A DNA stretch of 64,000 bases from Monodelphis domestica (GCF_027887165.1 NC_077233.1:219808017-219872016), one strand, 5' to 3'; shown: positions 45,062 through 55,126, numbered from the stretch's first letter. Made by a program: numbers and translations. Notes: generated from the sequence alone by a model not told the origin.

Positions 45062-45330
45062 GGCCTACCTCTCAGAATTGCTCATCAACAGACACTTAGG
45101 AGATAGGAGAGAGGAGGATAAATAAAACAGAATCCCTGCCCTTAAGCAACTTACTTGTAGTTGGAGTCATATAAATAACCACATGAAGGAATGAAGCAGG
45201 TTGGGGAGAATCAGTACCAAATACTGCAATACTCCCTTTAGATGCCCTAGGAATTCACTCATCCATTCATGGATTTAACATTTACCAAACAGTTGGCACG
45301 TGAAGGGCCTCATAGAGATATGAAAATGAA
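45062..45330. repeat. Family D relics
   Basis: 'aacagaatccctgcccttaa' and 'tttaccaaacagttggcacg' resemble the front part of family D. Degraded. Confidence 0.4.
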
Positions 45331-45472
45331 TCAGTTGGCAGCTAGGCGGTACAGTGGATAGAGTGCCAGGCTTGGAGATGGGAGGTCTTGGGTTTAAATT
45401 TGGCCTCAGATACTTCCTAGCTGTGTGACCCTGAGCAAGTCATTAGTCTTTGTCCAGAAGAATTGATACTAA

Positions 45473-45544
45473 TTTCAGGAGGAATACTGAACATCTGAAT
45501 CCTGGATGATACTAATAAACTAATAATTGGAGAGGTTTAAAAAA
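45473..45544 (+). mobile_element. 72-bp poly(A)-tailed insert of unknown origin
   Basis: Not part of the SINE and not recognised as L1. It ends in 'gtttaaaaaaaa' and is followed by a second copy of the target start, AAGAATTGAT (45545-45554). It looks like a short retrotransposed RNA or an L1-associated 5' rearrangement. Confidence 0.5.
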
Positions 45545-45554
45545 AAGAATTGAT

Positions 45555-46122
45555 GCCCCTCAATTGGGGAATGGCTGAACAAATTGTGGTATATGTTGGT
45601 GATGGAATACTATTGTGCTAAAAGGAATAATAAAGTGGAGGAATTCCATGTGAACTGGAACAACCTCCAGGAAGTGATGCAGAGCGAAAGGAGCAGAACC
45701 AGGAAAACATTATACACAGAGACTGATACATTGTGGTACAATGGAAGGTGATGGACTTCTCCATAAGTATCAATGCAATTTCCCTGAACAATCTGCAGGG
45801 ATCTAAAAAAAAAAATACTACCCACAAGCAGAGGATAAACTGTGGGAGTAAAAACACCGCTGAAAAGCAACTGCTTGACCACAGGGTTGGAGGAGATAAG
45901 ACTGAGGAGAGACTCTAAATGAACACTATAATGCAAACTCCAACAACAGGGAAATGGGTTCGAGTCAAGAACACATGTGATAACCAGTGGAATCATGCGT
46001 CGGCTATGGGAGAGGGAAAGGCGGGGGGGGGGGGGGGGGGGGGGAAGAAAACGATCTTTGTTTCCAGTGAATAATGTATGAAAACGACCAAATAAAATAA
46101 TATTAAAATTTAAAAAAAAAAA
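45555..46122 (+). mobile_element. 5'-truncated L1
   Basis: From 'gcccctcaattggggaatgg' (near the end of ORF2) through a 3' UTR with a G-run at 46022-46044 to poly(A). Its right flank AAGAATTGATACTAA (46123-46137) matches 45458-45472. Little diverged, so fairly young. Confidence 0.9.
45610..45862 (+). pseudogene. L1 ORF2p C-terminal remnant
   Basis: The plus strand carries the same ORF2p end as 34.34-34.47 kb, including 'ggaacaacctccaggaagtg' and 'gagcagaaccaggaaaacat'. Only a short piece of coding sequence remains. Confidence 0.7.
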
Positions 46123-46189
46123 AAGAATTGATACTAAGACAGAAAGTAAGGGTTTAAAACAAAACAAATAAAAAACACCCACTATCACA

Positions 46190-46395
46190 ATTTTTTAAAG
46201 AAATGGCTGAAAGTTAGCATTAGATTCATCCTTAGGCAGCTATCTAATTCAACTTAATCAACCCAACCAACACTTATAAGCACCCACTGTTTTCCAAGCT
46301 TTGTGTTAGGCTCTGAAATTACAAAGACAAAAATAAAAAAGCAAACATACTGTATATGAAACAGTCCTGGCCCTCAAAGACCTTATATGCTATTT
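46190..46395. repeat. Family D 5' part
   Basis: 'aacttataagcacccactgt', 'tgtgttaggctctgaaatta' and 'cagtcctggccctcaaagac'. Confidence 0.6.
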
Positions 46396-46757
46396 CCAGG
46401 AAAGATTTGGTACCTGAGTTGGGAATCATTTTCAAATATATGGAGTTCAGAGACAGACAGTATCACATGGACTGGGGGAATCTGGAAAGTTTAATTGGAG
46501 GAAAGCTGGGCTCAGGTAAGAGTAACATCAATTCCAATGAGAGCCTACAGGCGAATCATTCCATATTCTAAGATCCTCCGGACAATGTGCGGGTACTCTT
46601 TTTCTTCTGGCTCTATTCCGTCCCCAATTCCTCAGCCCCTTACCTACACAACTTTATTTAAAGAAAATAATCCCCCAGGCTCAAAACCTGCTAAAAGGAA
46701 TGGACTGTAGGGTTCTATTTAGGATTGCTTCCCTTCTTTTCTTTCCAAAATCTAAAT

Positions 46758-46960
46758 TGGTTTCTCTTCCACAAAATGACTAATATGGAAAAAAGTTTTA
46801 CACACTTAAGTGCACATGTAAAAATCTATATCAGATTGCTTACCAACTCAGAGAGAGGGAGGGAGGGAAGGAAGGAATTTAGAACTCAAAATTAAAAAAA
46901 AAAACCCAAATGTTAAAAATTGCTTTCACATGTAATTGGGGAAAATAAAATATTATCCAA
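46758..46960 (+). mobile_element. 5'-truncated L1 3' end with target duplication
   Basis: The 3' UTR end of the older subfamily, to 'aattggggaaaataaaatat'. It is flanked by AAAATCTAAAT at 46747-46757 and 46961-46971. Confidence 0.85.
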
Positions 46961-47077
46961 AAAATCTAAATCTTCTCTTGTCCAAATGCACCTCAAAGAG
47001 GGTTTCGGAATGTTTTTGGTGCCCTGTACCACTGATGAAACTAATGGATCCCTCCTCAGAATAATGTTTTCAGATGT

Positions 47078-47149
47078 ATGTGAGAGAGAGAAAATTCAGA
47101 GACTTTTGGCTTTCCTTCCAAAAGTCTCTGAATTTTCTCTCTCTCACAT
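47078..47149. repeat. Perfect 32-bp inverted repeat, 8-base loop
   Basis: Arms 47078-47109 and 47118-47149 are exact reverse complements, and 47110-47117 is the loop. It would fold into a long hairpin in RNA from either strand. Not part of a repeat I recognise. Confidence 0.95.
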
Positions 47150-47159
47150 GTATAAAGTA

Positions 47160-48062
47160 AAATACATAGGACTGCTAGGGAAATAATTTATATTTAAATA
47201 AAATTATAAAAATATTTTACAGCAAATTCACAGACCCCAGGCTAAGAACCCGCTGCTGTAAAGCTAGTTATAAGAAGGAAAGGGGCAGACATGGCAGATA
47301 TAGAGAGGAACGTGAGCAAAGGTGGGGAGGTGGGAAAGTACAAGGGGGCAGGGGTGATCACCACAGCTGAAGTGGAGGTTACATGTTGGGATGGAGTTAG
47401 AGAAATCCTAGTCATGCTGTATCTCCCTCTGTACTCCAGCAGGTTATTTATTAGATTTCCTTGGAGGACAGTACCAATAGTTCTCTCTCAGCTTGATCCT
47501 TCTTAATCTTGCCTAATCCGATTGGCATGGGGCTTGTAAATAAGAGCCTGGGCATCAGCTCATATTCATAGCCGCCTGGCTGGGGGACCAGCCTCTGCCA
47601 ATCTGGTTGCTCTGGTTGTCTTCTTTTATTGGCATTTAGTGTCTTGGAATGGCAGGGGGCTCTAACATCATGGGCTCTTGGCATTTCCAACTGTAACCAT
47701 CCAGGACCTGTGCTGGGAATTGTCTCCAGATTTATCAAGTGTCCGAGAAAATAGCTACTTGTGTCTGCCAAGTTCATAATCCTATCACTGAGCCCCATAA
47801 AACCAACTTTCCATGCCCGTTCACTTTTGCATCATTCATCCTGGATATTAGCAAGTGTGAGAGGTGGGCCAAGAACGACGAAAATAATAATAACTCACAT
47901 ATTTATAGCACTTTCTCTACTGAAGTTCTCCTCTGATGCTCCATTAAGGTGTGGAGGTGACCCTGGGTGCTGGAAATCCTTGCCAGAAGAGTGCGGGCCT
48001 CAGTAGGTCCTACTGAGCTCAGAAGTACAGACCCAAGTTAAAACACTGTTTCTAGCATTTGA
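47160..48062. other. Mostly single-copy; possible conserved element at 47490-47840
   Basis: A short old relic ends at 'aattcacagaccccaggcta' (47226). From 47490 to 47840 the sequence is complex and repeat-free, with NFI-like TTGGCA half-sites and homeodomain-like TATTCAT and ATAAAA words. It could be an enhancer, but conservation cannot be seen from here. No coding exon recognised. Confidence 0.35.
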
Positions 48063-48300
48063 GGGGAGCAGCTAGTTGGCTTAGTGGATAAAGTGTTGAG
48101 CCTGGAGTCGGGAAGACTCTTCTTGAGTTAAATCCAGCCTCAGATACTTAAACATGTCTGTGGGTCATCTTTGCTTTGTTTGCCTCAGTTTCCTTATCTG
48201 TAAAGTGAGCTGGAGAAGAAAATGGCAGATCACTTCAGTATCTTTGCCAAGAAAACCCCAAATGGAGTCAGACTCGACTGAAATGGCTGGACAACAGTAA
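48063..48300 (+). mobile_element. Type B (MAR1-like) SINE
   Basis: Head 'gagcagctagttggcttagt', tail 'tctttgccaagaaaacccca' and 'gactcgactgaaatggctgg'. Confidence 0.9.
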
Positions 48301-48529
48301 TTGTTTGAGCAGGAACAGCCTAATTATATCTTGGGGGCTCTTCACCAGGGGAGTTATAATTTTTAAATTAATAGGTAATAATTTAGGTAGTAATAATAAT
48401 AATCATGTGTCATTTTTTTTCTGCCACAGCAACTCATGAAGATGGTCTCCTAAGGCACAGAAAAGATGTGATTGGTCTCACTGGAAGGAGAACACCTCCC
48501 ATCCCACCTGATCCACTCTCACACCCAGC

Positions 48530-48620
48530 CAATCAGTTAGTCAACAAGCATTTATTTGGAGGCATGAAGACAAAAATGAAGCATTCTCTGCCTTTAAGGA
48601 GCTTATATTTAACATGGAAT
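48530..48620. repeat. Family D 5' part
   Basis: 'cagttagtcaacaagcattt' and 'ctctgcctttaaggagctta'. Confidence 0.6.
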
Positions 48621-49489
48621 AACCCACACAAAAAAAGCTGGGCAGTCAGCGTGACAGTATGCTCTGTTCCCTGATTTGGTATAATCGGTTCCGGTTCACT
48701 TACCACATGGTAAAGAAGCTTTTGGATTGGCCACAGAGCCAGAACTGGTGTATAAGTTAAAGGCCAGCCAGACCCATTCTCTTGTCTCAGGCCCCCCACT
48801 ATCTGGCTGGTGTTGGAGGAAGCGTCCCCTCCTCCTCCTCACTCCCATCCCTGCCCACCGAAGCCCAGAAGGCGGATGTTCCTTCTTACTGTTCAGTCTA
48901 GGTTTTCCTGCTTTTCAGTGAAGGAGACTGGAGATGGCTCTGACCTTGGAAGCTCTGAAAGATCAGGAGAGCGAGCCGCCATTAGTCCAGGAGGAAAGAC
49001 AATTCTGGGATTTTCCAGAAGGTCTGCCAGGCAAGAGCCAGGGACAATACACTGGCCCTGGCTGATGAACACTCGGAATGTTCCTCAATTCTGGCTACAC
49101 AGCCATGGAAAGGGCTCTTCTTCAGCTCATGGTTAGTGGACCAGAACCCATTACAGATGTCCGAACATCCTTCCAATCAGAGAGGGGGGCAGCATGCCTT
49201 TTCTGAGATGTGCTCTCCAGCTTCTTCCATCCTTTCCCTTTTATCCTTACAATAGCCTGGATCCTTGACATACACCTATGTGTATCTCTAGCTCTATCAT
49301 TATCTCTAGATTAATATCTATATTCTTTTAAAAAACAACAAATCGTCTTAGAGTGTAAGCTCGTTGTCATGAAAGTATTATGAAAATCCTAAAGTAATAT
49401 AATAGATATCTGTAACATAGCCTATAATATATAATAAACATAAATAGAGATAGATAGAGATCGATATTTCTTTATCTAAACTAGAAAAC
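48621..49489. other. Single-copy DNA, no gene recognised
   Basis: GC-richer at 48790-49060. Overlapping frames of 64-108 codons on both strands lack recognised domains. Confidence 0.45.
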
Positions 49490-49735
49490 CCGGTGGTTAG
49501 AGTCCTGGGCCTGGAGTCAAGAAGACCTGAGTTTAAATGTGGCCTTAGACACTAGTTGTATAACCTTGGGTGAATCACTTAACCTGCTTATATGTTTCTG
49601 CATCAGTAAAATGGAAATAATAATGGCCCCTACCTCCCAGAGTTGTGAGGATCAAATGAGAGAACATGTGCAAAACACTTAACACAGTGCTTGGCACACG
49701 GTAAATGCCATATCAATGTTGGTTTTTATTTAGAT
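49490..49735 (+). mobile_element. Full-length MIR/THER1-type SINE
   Basis: Head, 'gagtcaagaagacctgagtt', core, 'ctcccagagttgtgaggatc', 'cagtgcttggcacacggtaa' and the tail 'tgttggtttttatt' are all present in order. Confidence 0.88.
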
Positions 49736-49786
49736 AAATAGATTTAGCACCTTTCATGATGACAAGCCCACAAGATAGTGGCTTTT

Positions 49787-49946
49787 CTCCTTCCTTCCTT
49801 CCTTCCTTCCTTCCTTCCTTCCTTCCTTCCTTCCTTCCTGCCTCCCTTTCTTCCCTCCCTCCCTTCCTTCCTTCCTCCCTTCCTTCCTTCCTTCCTCCCT
49901 TCCTTCATTCCTTCCTTCCTCCCTCCTTCCCTCACCCCCTCCCTTC
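49787..49946. repeat. (CCTT)n-type pyrimidine tract
   Basis: About 160 bp of CTTC/CCTC repeats on the plus strand, starting about 50 bp after the end of the MIR copy. Confidence 0.97.
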
Positions 49947-49999
49947 ATATATATATATATATATATAGATAGATATCTATATATCTATATCTATATCTA

Positions 50000-50062
<63 letters not shown>
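49947..50062. repeat. (AT)n-(ATAG)-(ATCT)n microsatellite
   Basis: Ten AT units, a short ATAG/ATCT transition, then about 16 ATCT units with TATC phasing. Confidence 0.97.
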
Positions 50063-50207
50063 ATACTGTGTGACCTTTGGTTCATCTAGTCCAATTTAAT
50101 CTTAGTGCCTCAGGCAAATCTGAAAGATTTTAAATTGCAAAAAAAGTTGCAGGTAAGCTTTTTTTTAAATCCTTATCAGGAGCTTTCCATAGAATAAAAT
50201 CACAGAT

Positions 50208-50838
50208 ATGATGAAGGAAGGAAGAAAGGAAGGGAGGGAAGGAGGGAGGGAGGGAGGGAGGAAGGAGGGGGGAAGGGAGGGAGGGAAGGAAGGAAGGAAG
50301 GAAGGAAGGAAGGAAGGAAGGAAGGAAGGAAGGAAGGAAGGAAGGAAGGAAGGAAGGAAGGAAGGAAGGAAGGAAGGAAGGAGGGAAGGAGGAAGGAAGG
50401 AGGAAGGAAGGAGGAAAGGAAGGAGGGAAGGGAGGAAGGAAGGAAGGAAGGAGGGAAGGGAGAGAGGGAAGGGAAGGAGGGAGGGAGGAAAGGAGGGAAG
50501 GAGGGAGAGAGGGAAAGAGGGAGGGAAGGAAGGAGGGAAGGAAGGAAGGAGGGAAGGAAGGAGGGAGGGAGAGAGGGAAAGAGGGAGGGAAGGAAGGAGG
50601 GAAGGAAGGAGGGAGGGAAGGAAGGAAGGAAGCAAGGAAGGAAGGAAGCAAGGAAGGAAGGAAGGAAGGAAGGAAGGAAGGAAGGAAGGAAGGAGGGAAG
50701 GGAAGGAGGGAGGGAGGAAAGGAGGGAGGGAAGGAAGGAGGGAGGGAAGGAAGGAAGGAAGCAAGGAAGGAAGGAAGCAAGGAAGGAAGGAAGGAAGGAA
50801 GGAGGGAAGGGAGAGGAGGGAGGGAGGGAAGGAAGTAT
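50208..50838. repeat. (GGAA)n-type purine tract, about 630 bp
   Basis: GGAA/GGGA repeats on the plus strand. Internally, a block of about 100 bp containing 'gagagagggaaagaggga' recurs at about 50504 and 50570, and 'gaagcaaggaaggaaggaag' recurs, so segments have been duplicated. It abuts the 3' side of the MIR/THER copy that begins at 50839. The 200-residue frames are artefacts. Confidence 0.96.
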
Positions 50839-51080
50839 TTATTAAATAACTGCTATGTGCTAAGTACTGTGCTAAATGCTTTACAAATATAATCTCCTTT
50901 GATCCTCACAAAACCCTTGGGAGGTAAATGCTATTATCATCTCCATTTTAAAGTTGAGGATATTGAAACAAACATGTTAAGTGACTTGCCCAGGGTTACA
51001 TACTAGAAAGGGTTCAAGGACGTATTGGAGTTCCAGTCTGCCTCATTTCACACACAGTGCCTTATCTACACTGCCCCTTG
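50839..51080 (-). mobile_element. MIR/THER1-type SINE, long form
   Basis: 'actgctatgtgctaagtact', 'gatcctcacaaaacccttgg', reverse core, 'gacttgcccagggttacata'. Confidence 0.75.
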
Positions 51081-51625
51081 GAGGCAGCTATTACAGTACC
51101 ATTGTCTTTACTTTGAACAAAAAGGAAATCAGCAGTTCAAGCATAACTACAAACAAGCGTTAGGCAGCTGAACTCTAATTAGCCAGAACTACGTGTGGCA
51201 GTTTTGAGGGAAGAGGGGTGATGAGCACCACACAGAATGGTCTCACTGTGGCTACAGTGGAGGCAAGAGGGAGCAGTCCATCCCCTAGAGGGTTTCAATC
51301 CCTTCCTTGGTGGGAAAAGGAGGCTCCCAGGAGAGGGCTCCATTGCCCTGGAGTCCTGGAGGTGATAAATGGGGGTTAATAGTGCCTCATACCTCTGGAG
51401 GTCCCTGAGGCACAGTGCTACAGTGAGGAGGTGGGTCCCTCCAGCCCTGTTTGTCCTCAGGCTAGCCAGGAATGACAGAGAAATCCTCCTGGGGGAGTTA
51501 AGGCATGAGTTATACAACTCTGAAAGAAAGGTTCCTACAGGAAGACATAAGATCATGAGTGAATCTAAAAGGATAAAGGATTCATCCTTAGTGTTCTTGG
51601 CCCTAAGAGGCCATCTTTTACCTTG
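51081..51625. other. Single-copy DNA, no gene recognised
   Basis: A 125-codon minus-strand frame (51179-51556) is the longest here outside repeats. It has no domain I recognise and no splice or promoter support. Confidence 0.4.
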
Positions 51626-51878
51626 AGTTGACTAGATAGCAGAGTGGGGAAGGTTGCTGAACCTGGAATTAGAAAGACCCAAGTTCAATTTCCATCTCAG
51701 ACACTTACTAGCTGAGTGGCCCTGGGCAAGTCACTTAAACATGTCTGCCTCAGTTTCCTCAATTGTGAAATGAGTTGGGGAAAGAAATGGCAAACCACTC
51801 CAGTATCTTTGCTAAGAAAACCCAAAAACAAAATCACAGAGAGTTGGACATGACTGAAAAATGACTGTACAATAACAA
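51626..51878 (+). mobile_element. Type B (MAR1-like) SINE
   Basis: Head to tail, including 'cagtttcctcaattgtgaaa', 'ctccagtatctttgctaaga' and 'gactgaaaaatgactgtaca'. Confidence 0.9.
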
Positions 51879-51929
51879 AATGCATTCACTCCAGGTGTCT
51901 TCTCTTGACTTGCTTGGCAGACTTCTTTA

Positions 51930-52094
51930 GCCTTCAGTCAATAGTAAGTATTGATTCTAAGGAAGAAGAGAGGTAAAGACTAGGCAATGGGGGTTAAGTG
52001 ACTTGCCCAGGGTCACCCAGCTAGAAGTGTCTGAGGTCAAATTTGAACCCAAAGCCTCCCATCTCCAAGTCTGGAACGCTATCTACTATGCTCT
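51930..52094 (-). mobile_element. Type A SINE
   Basis: 'caatagtaagtattgattct', 'gacttgcccagggtcaccca', 'tttgaacccaaagcctccca'. Confidence 0.88.
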
Positions 52095-52261
52095 TCATAG
52101 AGGGATCATCTAGAGAAGAAGAGTGACATTGGAGAGCCATAGAGTCATGGCTTGAGCCTCCAGGCAAGGTAGGAAAGCAGGCTGGGTGAATATACCAGGA
52201 AGATGGGCCCCTGGGTGAATGCTGCTTCACATGGTCTAAGGCCATTATGTTATGGGAATGG

Positions 52262-52905
52262 AAGAATTTCAGAATTGGCAAAGACCCCAAAGGCCCTCTA
52301 GTCCAATCCACACCAGAACAAACATCTCTGCTACGACATTCCAGACAAATGACGTCCATGTTTGACTTCAAGACTTTAGTTTCAGGAAACTCACTACCTT
52401 GTGAAGTAGCCAATTCCACTTTTGAAAGGTTCTTCTTGTTAGGAAGTTTGTTCCTGACATCTGGCTTGAACTGCCCAATTGGCAGCCAATACCTAATATT
52501 CCTACTTCTAAGCTTCAGGGTCAAACAGAATGAGTCTAGTCTTCCTTCTCTGAGACAGAACATGAGAAATTCTATGAGATAGAATACTTTAAAAAATCGA
52601 AAATAGGGAGCACCCAGAGGGCTCAGTGGATTGAGAGCCAGGCTTAGTTAGAAATGGGAGGTTTGGGGTTCAAATGTGGCCTCAGACACTTCCTAGCTGT
52701 GTGGCCCTAGGTAAGTCACTTAACCCTCATTGCCCAGCCCTTCCTTCCCACTCTTCTGCCTTGGAACCAATACATAGTGCCTGAAGATGAGGGTTTAAGA
52801 AATACTTGAAGATAAGTGTTATGTATCCTCTTCTTCAGTTAATCAACCCATTCCCTCAAACAATTTTCATATGGCATAAGCCAGAGTCTTTCACCATTAG
52901 GCAAT
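52262..52905 (-). mobile_element. L3/CR1 LINE relic split by a type A SINE
   Basis: 52262-52590 carries 'ccctctagtccaatccacac', 'aggaagtttgttcctgacat' and 'gagtctagtcttccttctct'. After the SINE at 52606-52798 it continues with 'cttgaagataagtgttatgt' and 'ttttcatatggcataagcca'. This is the longest L3 copy in the window. Confidence 0.75.
52606..52798 (+). mobile_element. Type A SINE nested in L3
   Basis: Head 'gagggctcagtggattgaga', 'tgtgtggccctaggtaagtc', then the palindromic tail (damaged) and 'agggtttaagaa'. The flanking L3 reads continue across it. Confidence 0.88.
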
Positions 52906-52928
52906 CAATGCATTGACCAATATTTATT

Positions 52929-53134
52929 TTTTAAACCTTTACCTTTCATCTTAGAAGCAATACTATGAATTGGTTGCAAGACAGAAGAGAGATAAGGGCT
53001 ACACATTGGGGTTGAAGTGACTCATCCACAGTCACACAGCTAGAAAGCATCTGAGACCAGATTTAAACCTGGAACCTCCCTTTTCTAGGCCTGGCTCTCA
53101 ATACACTGAGTCACCTCACCACCATCCCCCCCAT
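52929..53134 (-). mobile_element. Type A SINE nested in family D
   Basis: Flanked by CAATATTTATT at 52918-52928 and 53135-53145, inside the 'caatcaatgcattgac...ttaatggcctgatatgg' front of family D. Confidence 0.9.
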
Positions 53135-53367
53135 CAATATTTATTAATGGCCTGATATGGGCCAAGCATTGTGCTAAGTCCAAGGAATAGAAAAAAGAGG
53201 CAAAGGATGATTCCTCCTCTCTAGGAGTTCACAATCTAATGGAAGAGACCACAAACCAACAAAACATAAAATGGGATATCTAGGATAAAAAGGAAATAGT
53301 TAACAGAGGGAAAGCACTAAGATTAAGAGGAGTCAAGAAAGGTCTTCTGTAAAAAAATGAGATTTTA

Positions 53368-53697
53368 TTTTATTTTTGTTTTTTATTTCTATTTAAATTT
53401 TTTCAATTGAAAATTTTTATTTAATTAATTAATTTAGAATATTTTTCCATGGTTATGTGATTCATGCTCTTTCCCTCCCCTCCTCCCCCCTCCCCCATAG
53501 CCAATGTGCAATTCCATTGGGTTTTACATGTGTCATTAATCAAGATCTATTTCCATATTATTGATATTTGCACTAGGGAGATCATTTAGAGTCTCCATCC
53601 CCAATCCTATCCCCATCGACCCATGCGATCAAGCAATTATTTTTCTTCTGTGTTTCTACTCCCACAGTTCTTCCTCTGAATGTGGATAGCGTAAAAG
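53368..53697 (-). mobile_element. 5'-truncated L1 with target duplication
   Basis: A-tail, 'aatatttttccatggttatg', through 'gaatgtggatagc'. It is flanked by ATGAGATTTTA at 53357-53367 and 53698-53708. Confidence 0.9.
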
Positions 53698-53719
53698 ATG
53701 AGATTTTAGTTGGATCTTT

Positions 53720-53770
53720 TTTTTTTTTAATTTTATTTGGTCAATTTCAAACATTATTCCTTGGTTACAA
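53720..53770 (-). mobile_element. 51-bp L1 3' tip with target duplication
   Basis: Only a T-run and 'attttatttggtcaatttca' up to 'cttggttacaa' are present. It is bounded by TTAGTTGGATCTTT at 53706-53719 and 53771-53784. An extreme 5' truncation of the same L1 type as at 33.95 kb. Confidence 0.88.
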
Positions 53771-53784
53771 TTAGTTGGATCTTT

Positions 53785-54256
53785 AAAAAGAAAATTATTA
53801 GTTACCAATGACATGTTATAACAAATCTCTACACAAGTTTTCCTAAATTATATGATCAAATTTGTCTATCTCCCTTCCTTCCCTTCCCCTTTCTGGCATT
53901 GGCAGGAGATTTGATCTGGGTTATACATGGAGTATCATGCAAAAACTATCATGCAAAACATATAACCATTTTGCTCATTTTTGTAGGTGAGGAATCTTAT
54001 AAAACCCAAACCCCAAAACATAAACCCAAATAAACAGGGGGAAAATTGTGTTCTTTCATCTGTATTCTGATTCCCACAGTTCTTTCTCTAGCTGTGGATG
54101 GCATTCTTTGTCACAAGTCCCTCAGAATTGTCCTGGATCTTTGTATTGCTGAGAGGAGCCAAGCCTATCACAGTTGATCATTCCACGTCTTGCTGTTACT
54201 GTGTATGATGCTCTCCTGGTTCTGATTCTTTCACTCTGCATCAGTTCATGTAGTCT
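53785..54256 (-). mobile_element. L1 3' end, older subfamily
   Basis: Reverse of the 24.06 kb type, ending with 'ttctttcactctgcatcagt'. A third target copy, TTAGTTGGGTCTT, follows at 54257-54269. Confidence 0.82.
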
Positions 54257-54277
54257 TTAGTTGGGTCTTAAAGGAAG

Positions 54278-54466
54278 AATTTCAAAAGCACCCCTGCCTT
54301 TTGGGGCCACAAGATCTTATTTTGGGGGTGTAAATGCTATTTGCAATAATGTTTTTATGTCTTATTTATTTAGCTAAGTGAATACTTGATACAGTGTGAA
54401 AGCAATCAGATTATAAAGTTTATTAAGATGAAATAAAGAAGCTTCTTTTATATATATTTTAAAGGA
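54278..54466 (+). mobile_element. 189-bp unclassified insert with target duplication
   Basis: Not part of family D and not recognised. It is bounded by TCTTAAAGGAAG (54266-54277) and TCTTAAAGAAAG (54467-54478) and ends in an AT-rich 'tatatatattttaaagga'. Orientation is inferred from the AT-rich right end only. Confidence 0.5.
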
Positions 54467-54771
54467 TCTTAAAGAAAGCCAGGGAAGACAGTAGGCAGAG
54501 CAGAGTAGAGAGGGCATTCCAGAGCCTGGGCAGCCAGAGAAAATAGCCAGAGTAGTGAGATAAAAAGTGTCTTTTGGTGGAACAACCAGGAGGCCATTGT
54601 TGCTGGATGGAAGACTACAAGACAGGGTTAAGTTGAAAGAAGCTTGGAAAAATAGGAAAAGGTTAAATGATGAAGGACTGAGAACATGAAGGAGAGCATT
54701 TTGTATTTGATTCTGTAATTAACGGGAAGTCATTGGAGTTTATCAAATTTGTTAGACAAAACTGACTGTGT

Positions 54772-55027
54772 GGCCCCATTTGGGGTTTTCTTGGCAGAGA
54801 TATTAAAGTGGTTTGGCATTTCCTTCTCCAGTTCATTTTTTTAAACCCTTACCTTCCATCTTGGGAATCAATACTGTGTATTGGTTCCAAGAAGAAGAGC
54901 AGTAAGGGATAGGCAAGGGGGAGGGGGTAAGTGACTTGCCCAGGGTCACACAGCTGGGAGGTATCTGAGGCCAGGACTTTCCATCTCTAGGCCTGGCTCT
55001 CCACCCACTGAGCTACCAGGCTGCTCC
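54772..55027 (-). mobile_element. Partial type B SINE interrupted by a type A SINE
   Basis: 54772-54840 is the 3' part of a type B copy ('ccatttggggttttcttggc'). 54841-55027 is a full type A copy, ending 'ctaccaggctgctccc'. Confidence 0.85.
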
Positions 55028-55126
55028 CTTCCATGTCTTTTTTAAAGGCACCTAGAAATTAATATAACATTTCAAATATGTCCTTTAATATTTTAATGTC
55101 CTTTTTAGAAACTTGAACCTAATACC

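Larger units (their letters stand above)
45335..46155 (+). mobile_element. Type A SINE split by later insertions
   Basis: The SINE runs from 'ggcagctaggcggtacagtg' to 'aagaattgatactaa' at 45472 and resumes at 46138 with 'gacagaaagtaagggtttaa'. Everything between was inserted later. Confidence 0.88.
53146..54760 (+). mobile_element. Family D repeat, longest copy, carrying four later insertions
   Basis: The host reads 'gggccaagcattgtgctaag', 'gaaatagttaacagagggaa', 'gaaaggtcttctgta', then 'gaaagccagggaagacagta', 'agagggcattccagagcctg', 'gaggccattgttgctggatg' and 'attttgtatttgattctgta'. Between about 53357 and 54478 it is interrupted by four elements that landed within some 30 host bases. Confidence 0.7.

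Noticed and set aside
50130..50849. Open frames of about 200 codons
   Set aside because: Pure (GGAA)n translation. Several frames are open at once, as expected for a repeat without stops.
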